Source: Phaeosaccion multiseriatum (Eukaryota; Ochrophyta, other classes). Taken from it: DNA of 64,000 bases. The translations under genes were made by a program, and so were the position numbers. The stretch lies in assembly GCA_965112735.1 (NCBI GenBank), contig OZ218957.1, forward strand, positions 372,001 to 436,000, read 5' to 3'. Of the stretch, positions 34,626 to 44,800 are shown in pieces. The notes beneath the pieces are model-generated. The model was not told the DNA's origin and did not search any database. It was given only the letters and a program-made list of their open reading frames with translations. The first letter of the stretch is position 1, and each line of letters opens with the position of its first letter.

Positions 34626-36050
34626 ACACAATTCTCTTTTGTCTCTCTTCACAAGTGGCGACCTCCCTAATCGTGCCTGTGCTGTTCATTGCTTGTGGAC
34701 ATGGATTTGGATGTGTATCACCAACAGGTCAGGGACTTGGTGCGTGAGGCGGTGGCCGATGTTCACAGCAGCAGCGTCCCTTGGCTCACCAACGCGGCTG
34801 CTTTGGCTGTGGACTCGCTCGAGGCGGGGCGCCGCAGCAGCAGCAGCGGGGGAGGAGGGGCACGAGACATTAATGATCTAGGGCAAGTGCGCGGCTTTGT
34901 CGACGACTTGGGGCATCAGGTGTGTGTGTGTGTGCGGTGTGTTTCCGATGTGGTTCCAGTGTGTGTGTGTGTGTGTGCGGTGTGTTTCCGATGTGGTTCC
35001 AGTGTGTGTGTGTGTGTGTGCGGTGTGTTTCCGATGTGGTTCCAGTGTGTGTGTGTGTGTGTGCGGTGTGTTTCCGATGTGGTTCCAGTGTGTGTGTGTG
35101 TGTGTGCGGTGTGTTTCCGATGTGGTTCCAGTGTGTGTGTGTGTGTGCGGTGCGTTTCCGATGTGTTTCCAGTGCGTGTGTGTTTTTTTCATTGCTACGA
35201 CCCCTACCTGCTTCACCATTCCTCACAAATCCCTTCCTTCACTTTGTGTTGCTTCTCTCTTACTATTTACGTTTCCCCCCCGTAACAAAGCATCACGTAA
35301 CATCACGTAACATCTTATGTTTGTTATCCCCTCCGACTGTGCGCAGGGAGGAGGGCTTGACCACGCTCTGGAGGGGCGAGTGGGAAGCCTCCTCATGGAT
35401 AGGACGGTACGTTACATAAGGGCTGCGTAGGACTTTTTACTGCCATCCCATCCCAAACCCTTCCACTCCCACCCATCATTCAACCCCGCCAACCCTCCAA
35501 CGTCTTCCACTGCCATCCTAACCAGGTGCGGGAGGTACTTCCCACGGCTCTGGCGGCGGCCTTTGCCTCCCCATCCTGGACGAAGGCCCAATACCTCAAA
35601 CGATCGGACGGCCTCCTAGGCAACGAACACCTCATGGCAAGAGCCGTAGAAGCCCTTCTGCAGTGCTCGGCCAGTGCCGGTGGAGGAGGGGGAGCAAGAG
35701 GAAGAGGAGGAGGAAGAGGAGGAGCAGACAGAGGGAAGAGAGTGCGGGATGAGGCGGTGGAAATGACCCGAGAGTACGTCAAGGTGTCATGCTTCCTTCT
35801 CACAAAGATGAAGGCCTCTTCCTCCGCCGCCACCTCCTCCTCTCTCTCCGCCTCTTCCTCCTCCTCCTCCATTTCGACCTCCTCCTCCTCCATCTCCTCC
35901 TCCTCCTCCTCCGGCGCCTCTGGCTCCACCGGGCGGTTCGGCAGCTACCAGTTCGGCCCTATGTTGGCTGTGTTATCGAAGTTCGTGGACGATTCGAGCA
36001 GCGCTGACCGACCCCTGCTGCAGGAGTATGTGGCAGCGGCAGTCTTGTGA
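29041..36050 (+). CDS. NCKAP1: NAP1/NCKAP1 (HEM family) subunit of the SCAR/WAVE complex
   Basis: Scaffold subunit of the complex that relays Rac signals to Arp2/3 actin nucleation at the membrane. Exons: 29041-29079, 29255-30672, 30870-31099, 31333-31492, 31774-31990, 32208-32282, 32539-32952, 33168-33251, 33503-33874, 34062-34373, 34728-34919, 35347-35406, 35526-36050; total 1365 residues in phase (human about 1128). Clear family blocks: LILMAAEVDEAKAVMGLY, LLSQTPGVLGPKFPMVLCAL then SMARQEIESYFRH, SVVQRYYTEYLSG, YMVVYDRLIVPLEF. The added length is Gly- and Ser-rich inserts in loops. The acceptors of exons 7 and 11 are the least certain. Intron 1 has near-identical sequence at both ends. Introns hold GT, TA and CT repeats. 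Confidence 0.88.
31568..31660. repeat. (TA)n microsatellite in NAP1 intron 4
   Basis: Two TA runs separated by GCTCCCA, followed by diverged copies of a CCCATACGCCTCCACCT-like unit to about 31770. Confidence 0.88.
34571..34630. repeat. (CA)n microsatellite in NAP1 intron 10
   Basis: A nearly pure CA run on the sense strand, about 100 nt before the exon 11 acceptor. Confidence 0.9.
34920..35175 (+). repeat. GT-rich minisatellite at the start of NAP1 intron 11
   Basis: Seven units of about 36-38 bp, each a GTGTGT run followed by GCGGTGTGTTTCCGATGTGG and TTCCA. It begins directly at the exon 11 donor, and the repeated CCA|GTGTGT junctions are extra potential donors. It produces open reading frames on both strands that I reject as genes. 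Confidence 0.9.
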
Positions 36051-36568
36051 TTGAGAGAGAAGAATAGAAGCATCGCTCCTCATGTAAGGGCCAGGAGGGT
36101 CTTACATAAGGGTGTCTGTCTGCTATCATTTGGGCCTAGCCCCCCCCCGGCCACCAAACACGCCTCCATCGCCGAGTCGAGTTTTGTTTCACGTCCCGGG
36201 TAGCGGTTGGCAAGGGAAACCCTCGGGGTTAATCAGTTTTTAGTTTTTCAGTTTTTGCGACCTAAAAAGGAAAAAAAATGAAAAATAAAATCATTCTTAA
36301 TTTTCCCTTGAGTTTGATCGCGTTGAAAGTGCCTGAAAGTGGCACTTTTGACGCCCCGTTATTTTTTTTTGACGCCAAATGACGATTACTTTAGTAGGGA
36401 CGTTTGACGATAAACACTGAAGTGTTACACCCTGTTGACGCTCTTTGACGCGCTTTGACGGCACACCCACACACCAGAAAGAATGTTGTTACATGAATAA
36501 AGAGAGCGAAACCCCGAAGAGGAACAGGCGGGAGGGAAGGGCCTCCTCTCACTCTCACTCTGTGAGCT
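36051..36568. promoter_or_regulatory. AT-rich intergenic region with TGACG cluster and inverted repeat
   Basis: Between NAP1 and the coiled-coil gene. Seven TGACG motifs lie at 36349, 36370, 36380, 36405, 36436, 36446 and 36456, all in the same orientation, most preceded by TT. TGACG is the half-site of CRE/TGA-type bZIP binding sites. Just upstream an 8-bp inverted repeat, AAAGTGCC at 36326 and GGCACTTT at 36341, could be an operator or hairpin. Position 110-240 bp upstream of the start at 36569 fits a promoter of that gene. Function is inferred only. Confidence 0.5.
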
Positions 36569-38314
36569 ATGAACTCTATGCGCTCTACATATACCATAGA
36601 GGGAGGAGAGCGGCGGCACCAGCGTTATGAGAATGGAGGGAGAGACAAGTGCGACCTGCCCAGGGGCAACTACCAGCACCCCCAGCACAGCGTGCCACCG
36701 CCACAACCAGCGGCTGCGTCTGCTTCCTCTCTCACCTTCGTGCCCGACCAAAGTAACTCTCTCCACGAGGCACATCATGGGCACGGGCAGCCCCGAACGT
36801 GTAGGCAGGCTTGGGGGATGAGCAATTATGAGGGCGCGAATGCGCGTGTCATGGACTTACTCAGGCGCGACAACGCCCGCCTCTCCCGCGCCAATGATGA
36901 GCTTGTGACTGCGAACCAGGACCTGCGTAATGAGTATGGCAGTGTTCTCTCTGAGGAAGAGAAAGAGGGCGAGCTTGAAGCCCTGAGGAGGGAGGCCGCG
37001 TCCTTGAAGATGACTCTGGCCGTCAAGGAGGTGGAGCTCAAACGAGAGAAAGAGCGTCGAAGGGGCATACTCCAACAGAGTGCTGCTGCGGCGCAAAAGA
37101 GATTCAAGGCGCAGGTACAGGCGACTGTGAAACTGCGAGAGGAAATCGAGGCCGAAGCGGAGGAGATCAAGGCGGAGGCAATGCAGGTCGCACAAGCAAG
37201 AGAGGACAACGCGGCGAAGGAGGTAGCCAAGAGCCAAGCGGAGGCGGCGCAGCTGCGGAAGCAAGTGCAAGAGGCGGAGGCGAAGGCCGAGGGCTTGCAG
37301 TCCAAGCTACTCCAAGCAACGCAAGGCATGCAGGAGGCCATCGACGCGAAGGAAGCGGCAGAGGCCAAGCTGAGCAAGGCAGAGGAGGTGGCTGGGCGCA
37401 AGGCAGACAAGAAGATAGGCAAGATTGAGGCCCAAGCGGCGGCGAGCGTAGGGGCCGCGGAGGCACGGGCGGAGAGGCTCATCGCACAACGGGTGGCCCA
37501 GGTCAAAACTACAGCGGACGCGAAGATTGCAGCGGCGAATGCCAGGGCGGAAACCTTTGAGGCCAAGGCGAGGAAGCTGCGAGAGGCAGGGAGGAAGAGA
37601 CCAAGGTCAAAGGAGGGCCGCTTTTGGCATTATGCGGAAGTTGATGATACACCAGGAGCCGCAGCAGGAGCTGGGGAGGAAGACGGGGGTGCAGGCTTGG
37701 AACAGAGTGAGCCACACGCCAAGAGCGTCAAACGAGAGGTGGAAGATGGAGATGGAGAAGAGAAAGAAGAAGTAGGAGGAGAAGAAGCAGAAGGAGAAGG
37801 AGCAGAAGGAGAGGAGGTGGAAGTATGCCTGTTGAGCGAAGACACAACACTGTGGGAAGTCTCGCAGGCACGGCTTGATGCGGAAGTGTTGGCACCACCC
37901 AAAGCTCCCCCCCTCGCCTCGGGAGTGCTCCCGCAGACCAAACTTGTGGTGCAGGGCTCTGAGCAGGACCAGTGGTTTCAGTTTCTCACGAGCCCCTTTA
38001 CAGCGACCGCCACCTTCTCCATTCGCTTCAGAGGGCAGACCAAGATCCTCGTTGTGAGTGGTATCGATGACTCGGAGGCCGCGCCAAAGGTCGAGTGGCG
38101 TGTGTACTGGCCGGACGACCAGCCCAGCAGTATACACATTCGTCCCTCTTGGCAGAAGGCAAATACCACCAAGGGCCGCCTGCGGTGCGGGTTGGGGCTG
38201 ACCGAGCGATACCGACGAGGAGAGGGCAACAGGGAGAGGCACAAGTGGGGCAGTAGGAGTATCGAGCCCCTGGAGGAGGGCCACAAGCAGTCGTATTTCC
38301 GAATGGACTTTTGA
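36569..38314 (+). CDS. Unrecognised intronless coiled-coil protein
   Basis: Not assigned to a family. From ATG 36569 it has 581 residues; an in-frame ATG at 36818 (MSNYEGANARVMDLLRRDNA) is a plausible alternative start because the preceding residues look unstructured. Residues about 85-350 form a long Ala/Glu/Lys-rich coiled coil (many EA, KAE and QAE heptad-like repeats). A basic stretch follows (RKLREAGRKRPRSKEGRF, possible nuclear signal), then an acidic Glu-rich linker (about 385-425). The last about 120 residues look like a compact beta-rich domain (LTSPFTATATFSIRFRGQTK, VEWRVYWPDDQPSSIH) ending SYFRMDF. A structural or scaffold role is only a guess. Confidence 0.7.
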   Translation: MNSMRSTYTIEGGERRHQRYENGGRDKCDLPRGNYQHPQHSVPPPQPAAASASSLTFVPDQSNSLHEAHHGHGQPRTCRQAWGMSNYEGANARVMDLLRRDNARLSRANDELVTANQDLRNEYGSVLSEEEKEGELEALRREAASLKMTLAVKEVELKREKERRRGILQQSAAAAQKRFKAQVQATVKLREEIEAEAEEIKAEAMQVAQAREDNAAKEVAKSQAEAAQLRKQVQEAEAKAEGLQSKLLQATQGMQEAIDAKEAAEAKLSKAEEVAGRKADKKIGKIEAQAAASVGAAEARAERLIAQRVAQVKTTADAKIAAANARAETFEAKARKLREAGRKRPRSKEGRFWHYAEVDDTPGAAAGAGEEDGGAGLEQSEPHAKSVKREVEDGDGEEKEEVGGEEAEGEGAEGEEVEVCLLSEDTTLWEVSQARLDAEVLAPPKAPPLASGVLPQTKLVVQGSEQDQWFQFLTSPFTATATFSIRFRGQTKILVVSGIDDSEAAPKVEWRVYWPDDQPSSIHIRPSWQKANTTKGRLRCGLGLTERYRRGEGNRERHKWGSRSIEPLEEGHKQSYFRMDF

Positions 38315-39197
38315 GAGAGAGACACGACTCAGAAGCCCAAGTCAAAAGCTCAGGGCCGCCACACACTCCTCTCCTCCTCGCGTACCCCGTCTACTGCCAT
38401 CGAGGGCGTTGTTGGGTGCACATATTGTATTTGTAGTGGAGGACTTTGAGCTCTTCAGCTATCCCCCCCTTCACCCCCCCCTCAACACTCGGCCAATATG
38501 CGATCAATCGTAGGATACATCCATAAATACATGTACAAAGTATATATGATGAATTCGTTTTAGTCATGTCCATGATTTTTCACTACTGTAGTACCAAGGA
38601 AGAGGAGGGAAAAAACCCCGAGGCTGACTGATTGACCGACAAACGGTTCTTCTTCTTCTTCTTCTTCTCCGGAAACGGTTGATAACTATTGACGGGTGTC
38701 TTCATCACTTCCCCCCCCCCTTCGTGTCGTTGTGGTAAAGCCCCCCCCCTGTCATTCTTTCTTCCTTCTTCTCCTGTATGTTGTTTACTCATCTCCTAAG
38801 TTACTCTAAATTGGTATATATTTACACCCGCGAGACACGACCAAGCTCTCCCACGATAAGAACCCCCATCTATTTCCAAAAAATAAATAAATAATAATAA
38901 TGACCGATTTGTTTTTCAAACATAAACCCCTCACTCCTTCCCTCCTTGGACTGTGTAACTTGCATGGTAATACCGGTCAACGGTTCGTTGTAACGTCGTA
39001 ACGTGCATGATAACACTGGTCAACGGCCAACGGTTCCCTCCCCTGTGCTCAATAAGGTATCCTCACTCGCTCGCATCGCATCGCTCCGCCTTGCTCAGCC
39101 TTGCTCAGCCGCCCCTTCCTCTCACCCCCTCATTGCATCAGCAACTTCCTCAATAATGCGTCAGCAGCTTCATCATTTGCTAGGGGCCCTGGACCTC
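38315..39197. other. Intergenic, no gene seen
   Basis: Locally AT-rich (38500-38560 and 38870-38910) with a TTC run at 38647-38666 and two related GGTAATACCGGTCAACGGTT-like blocks near 38965 and 39008. Transcripts of the coiled-coil gene and the minus-strand gene at 39198 probably end here. I see no RNA gene. Confidence 0.5.
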
Positions 39198-40847
39198 TCA
39201 TTCCACGAGCAGCTGCATGGTTTGCGCATCAATAAGCTTGCTCAGGTCGTCCAGCTTGGCGCCTTTGCCGAAGGTCCGATCAAAAGAGTCCAAAATGAGC
39301 TGCTCACTCATCACCTTCACCACAGTCTTGGCGTCCATATCACACCTCATCACCCGCACTCGGGGGTATGGCGTCAGCTCCACAATGAAGCGCAGGCCTC
39401 CCTCTTTCCCCTTCGACCGCTGCACCTTTGCCTCATCCAACGACGCCGACGTCGACGAGGACGAGGAGGCAGCAGCGTAACCTGCACCGTCCTTGTCGCG
39501 CGTCTCTCGGCCCTCCATTTTGTCGTCCTTCTCCTTCCTCTTGACGTCCCGCTTGGAGTCATACTTTCTATATTTGGACGTGAATGACATCTTCACGATG
39601 CCCCCCGCTGCCTCCGAGTACGACACCTCCACTGGCGTGGTCAAGCCCTAATGAAGCAGCGAGGGAGTGAGTGAGTGAGTGAGTGAGTGAGTGAAGATGG
39701 GGAGTGGGTAGGTGAGTGAGTGAGTGAATGAGTAAAAAAGAGGTGAAAGTAGGGGGGAGGAGGGCATGGGTAAGAGAGACAGAAGATTAGAGAGAGAGAT
39801 GGATAGGGCGGGGGAGCATAGCGTAGCGTAGCATCGTTGGGGACGGAGGAGGGAGGAGGGGCTCAGATCAGAGAAGAGACGCCTCCCCTTCTCAATCCAT
39901 CCTCGCACTGCTCTCACGACTTCGCTGACCTCCCCTTCTCAATCCATCCTCGAACTGCTCTCACGACTTCGCTGACCTCCCCTTCTCAATCCATCCTCGA
40001 ACTGCTCTCACGACTTCGCTGACCTCCCCTTCTCAATCCATCCTCGAACTGCTCTCACGACTTCGCTGACCCCCCCTTCTCAATCCATCCTCGCACTGCT
40101 CTCACGACTTCGCTGACCTCCCCTTCTCAATCCATCCTCGCACTGCTCTCACGACTTCGCTGACCTCCCCTTCTCAATCCATCCACAACTTCCCTGACCT
40201 CCCCTTCTCAATCCATCCTCGCACTGCTCTCACGACTTCCCTGACCTCCCCTTCGCTGTCCCCACCCTCCCCTCACCGTTCCAGGCTCCTCAAACTCCTG
40301 CGCCCAACTGCGGATGGCCGAGAAGACTTGCAGCGGAAGATCCAACACTAGCCCTCCGCCCTCCTCCCCTGCAGAGGCAGAGGCCCCGAACATGTCTTTG
40401 AAGGACACTCGCCGCAGCTCGGGCCCGTTGAGCTTCAGGAACTGGTGAGGTGCGTGGGTGGGTGGGTGGGTGGATGGGTGGGAGGAGTAGGTGGGGTGGG
40501 TGGGTGGGTGGGTGGGTGGGTGCGTAGGTAAACCTAAATTCAAATTCAAACTTGAGCACTCCATAGGAGGTTACGAACGTACGTAGCAAGGTATCATACC
40601 ATACCCTCCCCCCTCACCCCATACCCCCCCTACCTCATCGTTCCAGAAATCTGTGGCCATGTCATCTTCGACGTTACGTATTCCGGCGACGGACAGAGTG
40701 GCGTTTCGGGCACTGTCGTGCATCAAGGACTGCACAATGGCCTCCGCGGCGACAGGGAGGGACAGCTTTGAGGGGGGGATGGCAGTGGATGGCAAGGGAG
40801 GGGAAAGGGATAGGGGATGTGTGGATGGGTAGGGACGGGGCAACGGA

Positions 40848-40890
<43 letters not shown>

Positions 40891-43375
40891 GAGGAGGAGG
40901 AGGAGGAGGGGTTAGGGTAGAGCCCTGTGAGTATGCCGTGTCATAGGTGTCGGTATCACAGACCCACGCCCACCCACACACCAACACAAGACGCACTCTG
41001 CTGTCCGGTCCACGCTCTTCAAGCCATATTGACACCCTTCCCCACTCCTCCATCGGCTCTAGTGGTAAAGCGTGTTGAGTCCCTTCTTCACACCCCAACC
41101 CCCCCCCACCTTCTTTTCCGAGCCCCCAAAGAGGCGAAGCAAGGAACAGCTGAGGCCACCCCACCCCATCCTCCCTGAGCTTACCTTGGTGGAGGCGCCT
41201 TTCTTGTCCACAGCGGCGGGAGTTACCTCCGGGACAGGTCCACTAGTGCCGGCAGCGGCGAAGGGCTGATTGGCTCGGACAACAGTGTAGTCAAAGCCCA
41301 TCCTTTGGTTGGCGTAGAGTGAGGCACGGGGGGGGGAGGAAAAAAGAGAGGAAAGAGAGGAGACAGAGAGAGAGAGTGCGTGTCAGGTGGAGAGGTGTGT
41401 GCGACGGCAAAGACGAGAGGGCACAAATACCTACCCTCCTGTTCTCTCTCCATCTCTCTCTCTCTCTCTGCATCACATCCCTCTTTCTGTATCACACATA
41501 CACACAAATCCATCCACCACCCCTCCACCTCCACCAATCTCTCTCTCCATCACACCCGTTTTCCCACCCCCACACGTTCTCTCTCTCTCTCTCTATCCCG
41601 AGGTCTCTCTACATCACACCCAGACACGCACTCACCCACCACCCACCCACCCCCACGCACATTTCACACATAAGTCTTTTCTCCCTCTGTCTCAATCTCT
41701 CTCTGCCACCACCTTCCCAACCACACTCACTTCTTGCTCTGAAACACCACCTCATCCTCGATGCCCGCCGTCTTCTCCCCTCGAGGCGGGGCAGCAAGAC
41801 AGAGCACCCGCTCCACCCCTCCATCCTTCGCCGCCGCTTTGATGAGGGCGCTGACGTCCGCATCCTTGAGTTGCTTGCCACCTCCTCCTCCTCCTCCTCC
41901 ACCCCCGCCGAAGAGTGCCCCCAGCATCCCCCCTCCTGCAGACTTGCCCTCTCCGGGTGGTAGGATGAGCATCGTTTCCGCCTTTGAGAGACCCTGTAGC
42001 CCGGTGTCGGCCGTTGCCTCCTCCACCGACAGAGCCACCACCTCTCCTCCTCTCCCTCCCCCGCCCTCCTGCTCCTGCGCTTCGTCTTGTCGCTGCAGCA
42101 CGTCGCGGATCCTATCCACCACCACCTCTCCAAGAGGGCTCTCCTTGCCCCCTACCACGACAACGACCGGCCCTGATGAGGCGCCCTCCACTGACAGTTT
42201 CATCGTCGCCCCGAACAGATCCTCTGCCCCTGCACTCGTCGCTCCGCCAATGTTGATGGAAGACGTCTCAGTGCTGCTGCTGGCAGGAGTGGTATCGCCC
42301 CCCTTGCTCGCCTTACTGCTGATGCCGCCGCCCCCCCCTGCTCCACTGAGGAGCGAGTCGAGTTGCTCTGCCTGCAGCTCAGCCGCAGTCATACGGGGCT
42401 TCTCGTTCGCGAAGGTCTTTTGGTACCACTCGTCACGCTCCTTCTGGAGCTGATCATCAGAGGAGGGAGGGGAGGGGAGGGAGGGAGGGAGGGTCTAAGT
42501 CAGGGACGCCAGTAAAGTCAGTCACACACCGGTGACCAGGCGCCTCTCGGGGCAAGTCAGTCAATCCATCGATCTAATCCCATCCATCGGAGAGTTTCCA
42601 AGCGTTGGGGGTGGTGCTGCGCTAGAAGTACTCTTTCCCTCCCACCCACCTTATCAAGCGGCTCCATTAGCTTCTCACTGAACTCGCGCATCTCCCTCTT
42701 CTGCTCGGCCATCCACTCCTTGTCCTCCTGCTTCATGCGCTCCCGCTCCATCTCGTACTGCTTGTCGCTCTCCTGCACCGTCAGGCGGAATCGCTCCACT
42801 GGACTGAGGGCTGCCCTTCTGGCTGCCTCTGCCTCCTCCTCTAGCTCCTCCTGGGTCTTCTTGCTGCTGCCGCTGCCGGTACTCATAGACACTTCGAAGT
42901 AGTCCTGCAGCTTCTCTACGTTGAGTTCGAGTTTCACCCCACCCGGAGCGTCGGTGTCCGGGCTGTTCTGTTGCTCTAGAACCATGCGCTGTGGGTTGTT
43001 AAAGGCAAGGGTAAAGGAAAGGGGTAGGCGTTTAGATGGGACCAAAACACAGGCAGCAGCAGTAGCAGTTGGTGATGTAGAGGAAAGTGAGTCCAGTAGC
43101 GGGTTGTAAAGTGGGCAGTACAGCAGGCTTCTTTGGATGGGTCCACCCCATGCTTCTTTCGGCGTGCTGTCGATGCAAGGGTGGAGAGAGACCAATATCA
43201 AGGAGCCACGCACAACCACAGCAATAGCATGAGTTGTTCACACCCACCCACACACGCACACACACATCCACCCACCCACACGTCCACCAACCCATACACA
43301 CACACCCTTTCTCTCTCTCTCACACACACGCACACGCACACACCCATGCACCTACCCACCCACCCACACACACAC

Positions 43376-43415
<40 letters not shown>

Positions 43416-44475
43416 GCATATACCCACCCATACACCTACTCACCTGCGCGTCAGCGGCCGTCATGTCCCCGTATTTGATCTCGCCTTTTTCGCCCGCCTT
43501 TTCCGCCCCCGCCAAGCGGTCTTCGAGGCTCGCGACCTGGTCAGAGATGAGGCGGGAGGGAGGGAGAGAGGAGGGAGAGGGAGGGTTCTCGTCTCTTAGA
43601 AATAGTGGGCGTGTATTCAGGGGATAGTGTGGTCGGGTGTGTTGTGCAGTCATTCATCAGAGGACACGTGTTGAGCTGGTGGAGCGTTGGGCCACTTTGG
43701 AGATGGGGTAAAGCCATGAGTGAGGGCATCTGTCTTCCTCCTGTGCAATACCCAGCTCTGCTCCAGTGCTACCTTATGTACCGCAGCACGGGACAATGTA
43801 CATGCCCGGTTCCTTAAGGAAGACAGACAGCTCGACAAATCTCTGTAGTCTGAAGGATGCCTGCAATACATTCTTCATGACAACACTCTCTCTCCTCACC
43901 TTCTCAATGGAGGCGGTGGTACTTGAAGAGGCAGCGTCGTCCGCTTCCGCAGGTCCATCCGTAGGCTCCTCCGAGTCCAGCGCTTTGGCCTGCTGCTGCT
44001 CGTACCACTCTCGGGCGTATTGCAGCGTGATCGTGTTGGGGTCGAGGTTAGGGTCCAGCTGGCAAAGCACATAGCGGCACAGCGGCAAGGGCTTTCCATC
44101 CTCCGCCATATTGCACAGCTCCACGATGCGGTTTTCGTCAGTGGCGGCGTACAATGCCCTTCCTCCTCCCCGCCGGCGCCTTGCTACTCTTCTCCCCCCC
44201 CCCACCCCCGCTGCTGCTGCTGCTCCGAAGACAGCCCCTCCACGGCCCGCATCAGAAGACCCGACGCACGCGGAGCCAATGCCCACGCCTACTGCGGCTG
44301 ACAGTGGCCCGGCGGACGTGAAGCGAGCACCAGGCTGTCTGCCGAGGGGAGTCCGCCCCGATGATACCCATCCGGATATCGTCGGCTTTGGCCCGCTGAG
44401 AAGGCCGTGGTGCTGCGCAGGGAGAGACAAGCCGAGCAGGACCACACCCGCTTGAGGGAGCCGGCTGAAGCTCAT
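39198..44475 (-). CDS. Unrecognised eight-exon protein with Rossmann-like segment and leader peptide
   Basis: Exons 44475-43900, 43536-43444, 42988-42650, 42449-41731, 41302-41185, 40765-40634, 40441-40277, 39647-39198 join in phase to 863 residues. The start MSFSRLPQAGVVLLGLSLPA is hydrophobic like a signal peptide and is followed by a Ser/Gly/Arg-rich segment, compatible with plastid or secretory import. A helical, charged middle follows (RFRLTVQESDKQYEMERERM). Then a Rossmann-like start (PVVVVVGGKESPLGEVVVDR) with further strand-helix pieces (VERVLCLAAPP, GFDYTVVRANQPF, LPVAAEAIVQSLMHD) suggests an atypical NAD(P)-binding or SDR-like fold. The C-terminal half is not recognised. Acidic and Gly-rich loops are inserted. 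An enzymatic role is not established. Confidence 0.72.
39882..40257. repeat. 47-bp minisatellite in intron 7
   Basis: About eight copies of a 47-bp unit beginning CCTCCCCTTCTCAATCCATC and containing CTGCTCTCACGACTTCGCTGA; one copy is shortened. It lies in the last intron of the minus-strand gene at 39198-44475. Confidence 0.92.
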
Positions 44476-44590
44476 GGAACTAGGACAAATGAAGGAGATG
44501 CGGAGCAAATAATCACGATGGCCGAAAGCTTTTTGAAAGTCGATGATATCTATACTATGTTGATCATGTCGATATTTTTTATCGATACGT

Positions 44591-44794
44591 TCGACCCCTG
44601 ACACGCTATCGCCCACTTTCTCGTAGCGCGCCGGCTGGCGCCGGCGATAGCGGAAAGCGGATCGGCTGGCGCCGGCGACAGCGGATAGCACGCCCCCCCC
44701 CCCCCCTATCGCGGATAGCGTGCCGGCTGGCGCCGGCGATAGCGGATAGCGCACCGGCTGGCGCCGGGATAGCGGATAGCGTGTCAGGGGTCGA
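44591..44794. mobile_element. MITE copy 1 (204 bp, 6-bp target duplication)
   Basis: Terminal inverted repeats start TCGACCCCTGACACGCTATC and end with GATAGCGTGTCAGGGGTCGA. The element is flanked by the direct repeat ATACGT (44585-44590 and 44795-44800). Inside are four copies of a palindromic GGCTGGCGCCGGCGATAGCG-like unit and a C run at 44693-44706. No coding capacity. It lies 116 bp upstream of the start codon of the minus-strand gene at 44475. Confidence 0.9.
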
Positions 44795-44800
44795 ATACGT

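Noticed and set aside
34870-35419. Cys/Val-rich (plus) and His/Thr-rich (minus) repeat proteins
   Set aside because: They are translations of the GT-rich minisatellite in NAP1 intron 11 and have no other support.
39882-40257. Possible CRISPR-like array of regularly spaced repeats
   Set aside because: Units are contiguous 47-bp copies with no unique spacers, in a eukaryotic intron.
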